Below, one piece after another: positions 1 to 12,900 of a stretch of 64,000 bases of DNA (its first letter is position 1; each line of letters opens with the position of its first letter). The position numbers and the translations under genes are program-made. This DNA comes from Anastatus disparis (taxonomy: Eukaryota; Arthropoda; Insecta; Hymenoptera; Eupelmidae). The stretch spans positions 9,483,501 to 9,547,500 of the forward strand of contig JAFFSR010000136.1 of the NCBI GenBank assembly GCA_017163975.1, given 5' to 3'. The notes beneath the pieces are model-generated. The model searched no databases. It saw only the letters and a program-made list of their open reading frames with translations, and was not told the DNA's origin.

Positions 1-792
1 ATAAATAAGCAATTTTATATTTACGTCCGTAAATACAATTTACACGAATATGTCACTTACAATCTATTTTTCTTGAAGAATCGAATTAGTTATTTCAATG
101 ATTTCATAAAAGCAGTATTGATCAAAGAAATAGATCTTTCTTCTTTAAGAAAAATATCTTAAAATAAAGCGAAGCCGATAATGTCGATAGAGCGAAAAAT
201 CATATCCATATTTTTGTCTGTGCAACAAAAAAGAAAAAAAAAGAAGGGAGCTAAGCCTTTTCCAAATAACCCAAGTATTTTCCGAGATTCTGGGTAGTAG
301 AAATTGTCTGACTCACACTGAAGTAGATCGTTAGGAGCGCTTTTCGAACTAAAATACAGAATCAAATGGAATATATCGGTTGACCTGAGATACTATATAA
401 GCTATATGAATATACAAAAGGGGCAAGAGGTGAAGAAGCGGTAGCAAAGAAATAAATTGCTCGCTCAAGGAATCTACTAAAAAGGACGAACTGACGTTAA
501 AACCCCCCTTTTCGCTTTTCTTTTCTTTTTGCATCCGCTATCAACTTTGGCTTTTATGTATATACGAAAAGCTTTTACGGGCATGGATTCAACACCAATC
601 ACTGGCCCATGATATTGCTATAAGACGAAAAAAAAAGAAAAAAAGAATGGGAGGGTACAACAAACCAATCGATATAGGCGCGCAACCCGATGGAATTTCA
701 TGTCATCGCGCCTGTCGAGACTTTTAAGGCTCGAGATTTTCTATACAACTGACTAAAAAGAAGGGAAAGAATTTGTATTTTATCGTTTAACA
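1..792. other. Upstream flank of the Corin gene
   Basis: No convincing coding sequence. The stretch is somewhat less AT-rich than the introns. A TATA-like string (ctatataag) lies at 393-401 and purine-rich runs occur near 225-245 and 625-645. It could hold the promoter and 5' UTR if the ATG at 793 is the true start. It could equally be intron if the first exon lies outside the window. Confidence 0.3.
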
Positions 793-987
793 ATGGAGGG
801 GAAAAGGCTAGCTTTCGAAGGTTTATACACAAAGCAAATGAAAAACGATCTTTTGTTGATTTCTTTTTATAGGCAAAATAGAACGTATAGCGTGGGATTG
901 CCAGCTCGGAGCTCACTATTCCCGGATTCATTGCTTCCAGGTGGTAATGTCATACCACCTCCACTACCAAGAAGACATTCTGCTACG
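793..987 (+). CDS. Corin: Corin exon 1 (or internal exon 873-987)
   Basis: Encodes residues 1-65 if the ATG at 793 is used, ending in a Pro/Arg-rich [11 protein letters not shown]. The donor is gtaaat at 988 and the phase is 0. A pyrimidine-rich acceptor (ctttttatag, ending 872) would make only 873-987 coding in a longer transcript; the frame is the same either way. Confidence 0.65.
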
Positions 988-3900
988 GTAAATTATTAAT
1001 ACAATATTTAATTTATTAGTTTTTTTAGACAACCACTGTGGTTTTTCTGCAAACCAATTTGTACTTTTATCAATTTTTTTAAATGACAAGTTTCATGCTT
1101 TATCAAGAATATTTATTATATATTGTTCTAAATGGTAGTTCGGAATTAATGTCTTAATTATCAATACTATTAGAATACTTAAAGTTTAAATCTAAAGGTT
1201 GTCATAGTGAAACTAGTTCATCTTAAACAGATTAAGTAGAACAAACGTAGACTGTACATTTAAATAATAAAAGTCAATTATTGTTGCAAATGTTACTGCA
1301 CCTCGATAATTTTCTATTGTTAATGTAGTAAATAGTTTTCCTGTTTCAATTAACTAACTCAGTTAAATTCCTTTTTTTATTTTTCCTCGTAGCTTTGTTT
1401 GTGCTAACATCGTGGTGTTAATTAACAGCGGAGGTTTTTAGTGTATTCATAAACAAACCACATGTGACATACAGTTATGCTTATGTAAATCGGGAGATAA
1501 AAGGATTCGTACTTGGGTGCATGAATTACAAATTCATCGTTCTACCAAGTGAGCTACTGAAGACCTCTTCTGCTGAATTAATTTTCATGAATTTAATATT
1601 ATTTTATAAAAGTTTTTTTGCGCGATGAAATTTTATAAATTTATCCTAAATAATTAGCACTTTAAATTAATATGTTTTTCCAGATTCTGTAAAACTCACA
1701 CTAACACAGAACTAAAAACAATTGCATACACCAAAATCTGTACACACACTGCCATATGTACTGTAATATAACTCATGTATTCAAAGGGACATTATTTTTA
1801 TCAAATAAATAATATAAATTAGAGGATCAACTACACACTCACTCACAAACATGAAAGGAAAAAGTAATAAATTAAGGTAGTTAGAATTGTTGTATTATGC
1901 TAAAATACTTAAAAATTTTGTAGAATATTTATCCATCAAATTGCTTTCATAGGTAAAAAAAACTGTTACATTCTATTATTTTTAGAAGAAAAAAATTTGA
2001 TTTCATGGCCACTCAAAAATTATAGAAATTAAAACATGAGAGATAAAATAATGTTAAAATTATATTTTGATTGATATAATAAATAAATAATGAAAATTAA
2101 CAAAGTAAAATTACATACAAATTATAAGATTAATATATATATATATCAGTTAATACCTTAACAAAATTAAATCTCAATTCATATAATAATACTATAACGT
2201 AACATCATGTTTTTTCCAACATGAATTGCCGTAACTCATTTTAGCTACTGTATCTCACACCGTATCTTTAATATTATCATATTTAGTAGTTATATTTCCT
2301 GTTGTTATTGAGAAGTATATACATTGTTTTATCTCTCAAAAGCTTCGTTTCTTTTAACAAACAATCTTATGTGTCAGAATACAATAACTAGTAAACAATC
2401 AAATTCTATTATCTTTCAGCCAGCGGATGTACGACCGCCAATTCCAAAGCGTAGCAGGAACGAGCGACCTATTCCAATCCGAACCAATACCGCTCAACAA
2501 CAACAACAGCAACAACAACAGCAACGACAACAGCAACAACAACCTAACAAGCAACTAAATTCAGCTGTTTCTACAGACAATTATCATCGAAATCACCGTC
2601 AAGTACCACAAAACAGTAATAGTCGCGCTTGGCAAGATACTGTATCTACGGCAACATCCAGTAGCTTTGAATTCCCAACTAACGATGATGCATTCGCACC
2701 AACTCACGTCAACAGCGGTGAAAGCGCTCTTGATCAAGCTTCCCGAGATTTGGGTAAACGACTCCAGAAGATCAGCGGTGGCAAATCATCCACGCAGACG
2801 ACGTCACAAACGAGTGGTAGTCAGTCTGGTAGAAAATTGGAGAGAGGCAGGCAACAAACTTTAAGAACGAATAGGTGAGATTAGAATAAATATTTAAAAT
2901 ATGAAAAAAAATTTAGGTCAGTACTTTTAGTTAAAACGAATTCTGTTTCAAAAGTTAAACTATTGTATTTGAAGAATGTTGCTTAGATGCAGTCAAAGTT
3001 ATAAGTAAATCCCGTTTTGAAAATTATTGATCTTTGATTGTAATCTAATATTCAATTATTTAGACTAACAAATCGAAAAAGAGTTAATATATTAATTACT
3101 ATGGAAAGAAAATAGACTAACAATGCGTTAGTTTACTTCAACGTTTGAGTGAAGCGAGAGTACCATATACATAAACAATACTTACTTTACTTACGAATAC
3201 AATATTTATTGGAAATTTTTCTGAATGTTCCTCCTTCTCTGCCCATTTTTCTTTAAACATAAATATTTTAAAAATATGTATAGTTTTTTAAAAAACACAA
3301 ACTTTTCGATACCAAGAGGCATATCGACCTTGAAGATTATTTTCAAGATCATATCCAGGTCAAAATTCGTTTTTAACTAATAACTTCCATATTTATCATG
3401 GGTTTGCAAAGAATGGAAAATTCTACGTTCAGATAAGGTATGTTAGGGGTTCATTCAACCTCAAAGGTAGTGTAAAGGTAAATCTTGGTTTTTACATTTT
3501 TTTAATTAGTTAAACAAATATGGTAAGCTTCAGTAAATATAGTTTTAGGTATAAATTTTATTTAGAATTGTCAAAAACATAAATAAGCAAGAAATTTGAG
3601 AGGAAAAGCATTAAAAAATACAGCACTGCAAATAATAGTACATTATGCAACTAGGGTGGAATTGGAGACCCGAGCGAGTAAAGCGAAGCGAGAGGAGTAT
3701 GCAAACGACGGAGAAAATAGACTTTGCTTCTGAGTCGCGTATAGTCCTTTATTTCCACCTTAACCGTGATGACTCTATTAACTTAAGAAAAGCGAGTCCA
3801 ATAGAAAAAAATTAAAATTAATTTGGTATTTTTTTGAAATTTTGAATAATTTATTTAATCTTATAAATTTTTAATTTAGCGGGAGTATTGACATTTTGTG

Positions 3901-6900
3901 TAGTGACAATGATAAAATGTCATTGTAAATATTGTTGTATCTTTTAAAGTTAATATACAAATTTTATGTTAAAATATCATTGAAAAAAGATTACCCAAGT
4001 AATGTCTCATGTAATTTAGAAATATAGAAAATATAAGAAATCTAAATATTTATTTAATAATTAATTAAAGTAATACAAAATAGAGATTTTGAGTAAACAA
4101 GTGATGATACAATCTTCATTCAATTGGAAATAGCATGAAATTGGAAAAAAGCAAAATATAATACTATATAAGTCAGAAAAATACAAAAGATGAATGATAG
4201 AAAGGCAGATAGTTAAAAATAAAAAGTCACGTTTAAAGAATTGTATAATAGAATTTTCTAAGACATGCTTGTGAATGAGTGTACATATTTGAAAAGTTGC
4301 TAAAGTAATAAATCGTCTCATGCTTTCTTTTTCAACAAATGCGCACTGTTCAGCTACTCTACCATTTTTGTCAGTCTTTTCTTCTTTTTATTTCATTTTC
4401 ATCTTTCCTTTCTCTTTTTATCTTTTGAAATACAAATGAATCACAAATACAATAAAGACCAGAGATGTAATTTTTGGAAAAAAAGTTTTTGTAAACTAAA
4501 CAAATGGAAGATAAGAAAAAAGTAAAAAAATAATACTTATTTGTAAATAAACCATCGTTTTAAAATTTATTTAATTAACAGAAATTATATAAATTACTAA
4601 CCAAATAGCAATTCTTTTTTTATGGACGAATAAAAAAATATTGAATTTTATATTCTTTAAATATTAATTGTATTTTATATAAAAGCTCCAAATTAAAATA
4701 CAATTTTTCTGAAAATTCAAAAAGTTAACAATTTGAATAATTTTTACCCATTATTATTTTATGTAATACAAAACAAAATGATTTGAATATGATAATCTGC
4801 TATGAAAATGCTATAAAATAATAAATATCTGTATTATTTTAAATAATTCATTAAAATTACATATTACAGTGTATCCTGTATTATTATTACTAGCAGTTTT
4901 ATTTTATAATTTATTTAAACTCATTTTATTATTCTATTGAAAATATCATGTGTGATAATAATGAGCTAAATTATTATGTCCATTATATATTTGAAATTTC
5001 GACCCTTGGTCTACTTTACTCTGCAAGTCCACTGAATAAATCTGTTTTATAGACTTGCTTTTTTTAAATGAGTATATTTAATATACTTGAAGAGGAATAT
5101 TATAACGAATTTTATTTTCAATACCATTAGTAATTTTCAATCAAATTCGATGTTAATTAAACATTTTGATTAAAGAATAAGAAGTAAAAGTTTCTAAAAA
5201 ATCAAGAATAAATCGAAGCTAATAAATTTGTAAATTTCAAACTCATGTAACTTATAAATATAATTAAGTTATTTACTTTTAAGTAGTTTTGATCCCTGGA
5301 TTACCTTTAATATTCATAAAAAATTGTTAATAATTCGGTGGATCTACCTTACCATATAAGATAAATTATTGGAGTATTAAACATTGGATTGCTATTTTTG
5401 ATCAATTATTTTCATACACAATAAAAATATATTCAACATTTCTAGGAACTCTAAAAAATGCGATGTATCTTATTATACAAGTGTGAAACAAAAGCATACA
5501 TTTTTTAATGGCAAATAACTTTTTCATTTGATGCTTATTACTTTTAATTATATGATTTTGTATTTCAAAATAAAAATTTTATGTAGATCGAGGAGCTCTT
5601 TGTTCTAAGAAAGTTTTGTACTTAGGCCATAAAATGCAGATATATCCTTATGTTCATTAATAATATTAGTAATGAACATTAAGAAAACAACTGTTCTTTA
5701 TAAATTATGTGTATAGATATTATTTATAACAGTAATTTGAATTACTAAATGACCAAGTATTACTGTAAATTTAAAAATATAAAAGTATTCTTTTTGTTTA
5801 ATTTGTTTAGATCACCAAGGCGAGGGGACCGAAACCAGCGGTCACCGATAAGTAGGCGACAACAGTTACAACAGTTACGATCAGCTGATGAAGATGATGA
5901 GGACGATGATGAAGATCTACAACTCGGACAAACGGTTAACGACAAATATGCTGAGATGCAAGCTGCTTCGAGAAGGCTTGAAAGTAGGTTGCCAGAACTC
6001 GAGCGACGCTTCCAAGGAAATAGTCCTAATAGACAAGAGGTTTGTAATATTAGTTTTTATTTGTATGATAAAATTTAAATAGGACTAGATTTTGGTGATA
6101 AAAATTAAATGAACAATCTAATTTTGTAGAGCTATTGTTTGGATGTATCTTTTATGTCTCATTTGTATAAAAATGTTAGTTTAAAAGCAAAAGACTAATT
6201 GTTAAATTTTTAAATGGCATTATCAAATATTTTTTATTGTAAAAAGTTTCGTAAATATTAAAACGATTGTAGGATCAAAGAACTAAAAAATATTCTCAGA
6301 GTTTTTATATTTTGAATATCTAATTTCTATTAATTTTAATATAGTTAATTATAATTAAAAATTAAAATTACAAAAATGAAAATTTAATAATTTTTTAATT
6401 ATGTAGAAATTATTTTTATTCAAATTTAATAAAAACAACGTAAGGGTACTGGAATTTGGATTTTTTCCTAATTTCAGGACTTTGTGAAGATAGTCACGTC
6501 CATTTGATTTAAAACTCGATTAGTCTAAAGTTATAAGTTATATGGGCTGAATTTGAAAGTGTTTCAAAAGAAAATTGAATTCACTTTAAAGGCGTGCAAC
6601 TTTTAATAGATAAATAATTCAATAAGATTTTTATCGGAATAGCGTGAAATTAAGAATCAAAATCTTTCAATTCAAAAAATGTATTTTAAAAGATCAATTA
6701 ATTTAGTTTTTATAAAAATAATACCTTATGAATCATTTGGCCTATTTAAACATTTTTTTTTTAAATTGAAAGATTTTGATTCAAATTTTATGCTTTTATG
6801 GTAAAAATTTTCTAAAATCATTTATTTAAAAACTGTAAATTTTAAAAAGAAATCCATTTTTCTTAAAAGTTTTTAAAATTCAAATTGGAAATATTGATTG

Positions 6901-9900
6901 TCAAACGGAATGGATGTGGCTTTCTTCATAATTTTATGTAAAAAAATAGTCCAAAAAAGAATTTGATTTTAAATACTTAGATACTCTTTGAATAATTTAA
7001 TCATAATATTCAATTAATTTCTATTCTAAGTATTAAATTCAATTATAAACTCCCAAATCTAAAAAAAAAATGAAATCTTTTTAAGAATTACAAATTAAAA
7101 TAATAAATAAGAGAATCAGTCATCTTTTTTGAAATTTTATATTATTGAAGCGAAGTAGCTCAAACTTTCTTTTCGTTGCGTTATTACATCTATTCATTAC
7201 CTTTGATATTGTACCTATTAATATGTGGCTGATTACGATGATCCCTTTGACCATAGTCAATGCATGTGGCGTATTATAAACATTTTATACATAGAGATGA
7301 TTGGCAAGTCATTATAGAGACAGATGAAATTAGAGTGCACAGGGACAGTGATGTTAAGATACGTGAAATAAAATACAATTAAATAACGTTAAGCAAAATA
7401 AAAATTAATTTTAATGCTAAATAATAAACGAAAATATTTTTATATTGATTAATAAAATATCAATAGGAAATCAAAAAAATATTCATAAAAATATAAAAAC
7501 TGAAATTTTTATTATCTCTTCACTATTTTTATCAAATAATGCAGCCTTTATTAGTATTAGATTAAAGTTTGCATAAAAAGGCTTACTTAAATGATGATAA
7601 AATCGTAACGGTTTGATAATTCAGAAGATTATATGGTATTCGAAAAAAATTAATAGATATAATATGATAAACCAAATTATTTTTTATCTGTTTAAAAATC
7701 TTAGTAGATGATTTAATTTTGATTTTAAGATATACAATTTTATATATAATTTTTAATTTAAAATAACTTTATTCTTTTTGAAAGAATCACAATGAAATTC
7801 ATTTACGCTAAACTTAAATTTTTAATATTTGTTATAGTAAAAAACTTCTCAATAAAAAAATTTTTATACTAATTTTCAGAGAAAAATTTCATTGAAATAT
7901 AGCGAACTCTTTTGGTTGAAAATAACATAAATTTAAAAAAGTAATTTTCAACCATTAAAATGTCGACATTGCAAAAATAGTTTCTGACTCGAGAAAAACT
8001 TTTTTTTCAATCTAAATGTTCTCAGATGCAAGGAGGAAATGCGACTCGTCGGGAACGTAGTACTGAAAAGTTGGAAAAGTTACCAAAAGCTACACAGACG
8101 AATTTACCGCCACCTCTTAGTGCTATTTGTCCAAGTCCTGTACCTAAACCAATGAATGCACGTCAAGATAGTAATATCTCATCTGACAGTTATAGTCAAA
8201 CAAGCTCACCAGGTTATACAACCAAAACCATGGAAGCACCCTTGCTGCCACATAAGCACGCAAATGGAAAAGTTCCAGGTGAGTTTGAAAGCTTATTATA
8301 GACTTGGTAAATACCTCAAAACTTTAAAATTCACGAATCTTGTGTTGAAATAAATAATAATTCTATATTTTCTTTTAAAATATTATAAAAATTATAATGA
8401 AAACTTTTTTATGTATTTATTTTAATAAAACAAATACTGTTGTTTTTTTTTTTGTAATTATATATTTATTTTTAGGTAAATCAATTTTAAAATACTTTTA
8501 AAAATACTTTTTTTTACATATTTTATCATGAAATATTCTACAAATTTTTGAAAACATTATTTCTTTTAATTTATCGATAACTTGACCTACTTCTAAAGTA
8601 AGTTAATGCATACAAAATAACATCAGGAAACGAAAAATTTATATAAATCTTAATTCCTATTTTTTTTTTATTTAATTCAATGGGCATTACTGCTCTTTTA
8701 CATTTAGATATTCGCATTTAAGACAACACAGTTGACATACTATTTAACGTGGTGTCAACTCATGGCAGAGTCAAAATAGTAAAAATAGCGAGCAGACGAG
8801 GAATCGATCTCGCGCCAACGAGAATTGAAATTGAAAAATTTGTTAATTAAATAAAATTTTAATGAAAAATTCATTAAGGTTTTTAGTTGTTTTTCTTAAA
8901 AATGGTTTAGGATGAAACTATAAAAAGAAATATCAAATTAAAAAACAAAGTTTAAAAGCTTAAAAATTTGATGATGCATGACTGTAACTATCAATGGTTC
9001 ATCCAAAGTTGTTTAAACAGTTTATACAATGAGTTCTATTACTTTTTATGATAAACTTTCGATGAAATATCATAACATTCATGAGTTTTGTAGCTTTTAA
9101 AAAGTATTATACAACTTTAAAAAGGTATTAAAGATTTCACGTTGAGTAATCGTACATTTGAATTGCTTAGTGACATGCTCTTTAAAATGTTTAATGTGAC
9201 TTCTAAATCAGACTTTTGTTTTTATTTATGATAAATCAAATTAAAAATGTTGAACGTTTATATGTTCTTAATTACTATGATTTTGGACCGTAGAGAATTT
9301 TCAGAAGTAAAATATTACTCATAATATAAAGAAAAGCTGGAATTTGGTTTTGGTTAGTAAATTTATCGATCTCTCATATAGTCTGACTATTCATCGACCA
9401 TTACTACTAGCATTGTTTAACGAAGCAGTATTGTGAACTTAATAACATACGAAACAATAGTAAATTAATTTCACTTTTTTTCTAAAGTTATAAAAATTAT
9501 TGGAATAAAATTAAATGTTAAAAATTTCTCTTAATATTTTATAAAAATTATATAAAATGAATAATTAAGTCTATGATACGAATCATATTCAATATTTCTA
9601 TCCATATAAAAAGTGTAGCGTAAAGAAAGAAAAATAGTAATTTTAAAATATTTTTATTAATAAATTAATATAAATAGATTTATAGTCTATTTTATTATTT
9701 TAAATATTACTAACTTCTATAAAACAGTCAGTTTTCTCTTGTCTCAAAATTTACAAGAACAATCATTGTCCGAAACATTGTTTGTGTTATAGGCAGAGCG
9801 TTGGCGCCAGAGCCGGAAAATCCACCAGGAAGCCCAATCACCAAGTCTATAAGTACACCCGCGAGTTTGCAGACTATTGTACGATTTCAAAACGGCAGTA

Positions 9901-12900
9901 ATATGTCTTTGCATCATAGGGTAAGTGCACATACATATATACATATATACATATTTTTGTACTTTAGAATCGTACCTCTAAAGTTTTAAAAGCTACGGCA
10001 AAAAAAGAATAAGAGAAAGTTACTCTTGAAACCTTACTCATCTTAGAAATTGAAATAGGGGTGAGAGGATGGAAAGGGAAAAGCTGCTACGTAATTGTGA
10101 ACGGAAACCCTCCTTGTGCAACAACGTCGCCGACGTTTTATTTGATCAAAGCTCTCGTTGGGCAAATGTCAATCGTCATTCGATTTCTCGTGCCATTAGT
10201 ATCTGCTTGACGAAGGATATTTGAAAAGAAAACGATAGCTATTTCCCCATACCCTCAAAATTTATTGATATTTGAACGTATAAATTCATTGAAAGATGAT
10301 TGTGAGTTCATTTATCGGCTTAACGAAAACTTTATAATTATTATCAGAAATTTCAATGGATTTACGCGCGAATGCTGTCAAATGGTTAGGATGGATTTTT
10401 CTTTTTTTCAAAATGTTGATTTTACGCTTTAAATGGCTTTCTATCATAATGCATTCGGAAAATCGATAAAACTAACGTTAAAAATAATATTGAACTAAAA
10501 GTTTAAATGTTTGAATAAAATAAATAATTTTGAAAAAAGATTTTAAGAAAATATTACAATATTTGATAGGAAAAATTTAACCTATATAAATTTATTTTAG
10601 AATTTGAAAAACAACATTCATATATTGTGCTTTTTTAATATTTCCATCAGTTTAATAAGTAATGACTTATTTTTATAAAGTGTTATTGAATCTATATTTT
10701 TATTTTTATTAAAACGAACTTTTTAAATTATGACAATAATGAAAAAATTATGAATTATAATAGTCCATAACTTATTTTCATTTGACCTTGACTTATTAAA
10801 ATTACTATGTATCTTGAATATGGAATAAAAAATATTCTTCAATTTTTAAGAATTTTTATGTGTCAGTGCCTTTATCTAAAATACTATGTAAGTATTTTCA
10901 ATCGTACAATCATCGAGAATTATTTTTAATTTTTGTACACGGTTAAAAACAATTGTCTAGTCTGTTAACTTTTTTTTGTCTATTACTAAATTGTCAGTTG
11001 AAGCAACAGACAAGGATGTGTCGATTTAACAGTCTTTATATCAGTTGATTCTGAAAGTGCCCTGTATTGTACCAAATGTAAAAATTTAACAGACATTTTT
11101 ATTAAATCCTTTAAAAACATTTTGTCTGTCAAAGTAACAAACATTTTTGTCTGTTAACTGTTTTTAATAGACTTCATCTGTTAATATTTCCAATTGTGTA
11201 TTATAAAAGTGCCCACTTTTCCACGAAAAATGACACAATGTTATTATTGGAAAAAAAAATTTTTTGACCACATAAATCTAATTTTATTATTCGTTTCTAC
11301 CAGACAATTTGACCATTTAAAACGACTCTATTTAATACATGATGTTTTTAATGCTACAGGTAACTATATGTTACATAAGAGTTTTATATTATTCTTTAAA
11401 TCCTTAGGATATGTATAGACGTCATATATTAATAAGCAACTTTATTAAAAAAAAAAAAATTTTATAAGCATTTTTGTCAAAATCAATTTTTTGTAGCGGA
11501 CCAAAAACATAATTTAAAAAATTTTAATGGCTATACTTTAAATTTTTACTGAGACTTTGCGTTATTTATAAAAAGACACATGGATTTTTTCATGATTTAC
11601 ATTTATGTTTTTGTTTGTTAAAAATAAACTATTAGAAATCTTTTTATTCACAATTGCAAAATTTACTTTTCAAATTATGGACTCTTCTATGAAATAAATC
11701 TGAGCATGTACGACTATTTAAGTTTCTTATTTCAAACTATTATAAAATTTATAAAGAATCATGTTATAAATGAAAAAATAAGGTTGCTAATTCGTATTCA
11801 ATAAATATATATTATTTTTGTAAATTAAATAAATATAATAATTGATGTTTAAAGTACAGTAGTTAAATTATCTGAATGAGACATCGAAGCTTAAAATATA
11901 ATAAGAAACTAAATTTTTCCATAAATTTGTATAACAAAAGTACATCAAAGAATTCTTAGTTCAAGCAACAAAATAGAATTCCCGGTATAACACGCTCGAT
12001 GCATATTGATCGAGTTTGAAACGAATAGAGCGTGTAGTTAGGAAAATTGACTTATATTTGTACAGACCTGATGATGAATTTAATAGAAATGGAAATGAAT
12101 TTCGCATCTTCATCTGTTCGTTTTGTTGACTACAAGGATACCCTTAATATTTGCTTTTACAGATTATCAAAGATATGAGACGTCCAAGCAGCCATTATGT
12201 GACCAGAGGAAGGCTACGCTTTAGATCTGCTCAGGTTTTGGTCAATGCCGTTGTACTCATGGCTATCGCTGGTGGTCTTGCAGTTTACTTTAAATGTAAG
12301 ATTGTTTATTTCTTTTTTTTTTTCATGATGAAAGTATGTATTTTTATCTTTTACTTTTGCATGATATTTTATTTTATATTATATTTATTATTCTTTATTA
12401 TTCTCAATATATTTTTATCATTTAATAACAATCACTTTTCTACAAATATTTTATTAACATATTTTTATGCAATAGTTAAATGAGAAAAAAAAAATTCGTT
12501 TATTTCCTAAAATAAGAAGTTTGAGAATACTATGCTTGAAGAAATGTAAAGCCCTGATTGCGCTTCAATATGTAGATAATCACAGGGCATAAGGATACGA
12601 GTAAACATATGCGAAAACATAAGGAACAACTATTACATCTATATATAGTTCTTTGTGTTTTCAAATAACCAATGTTACTTGTGTTCATTGTGGTCTAGGT
12701 TTGCTTAAGCTTTTGTAACTATATACTGGCTTTTACATCAGTATTTCTTCTTTAGTAAACTGAGAGAAGTAAAACGTTAAGTCAAACATTTCCGTATGTT
12801 TGCTCTCTGTTTCTTACAATGGTTCACTCGAATATCATATATTAATAACCAACGTACATATATTTAATTTACTTTACAGATCAGTGATGGTATGTTAAAT

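Noticed and set aside
2667..2864. Alternative frame inside Corin exon 2
   Set aside because: It is a shadow of the real exon, which joins its neighbours in phase in the other frame.
12151..12483. 110-residue open frame
   Set aside because: Only 12,163-12,295 is exon; the rest runs through the donor into AT-rich intron.
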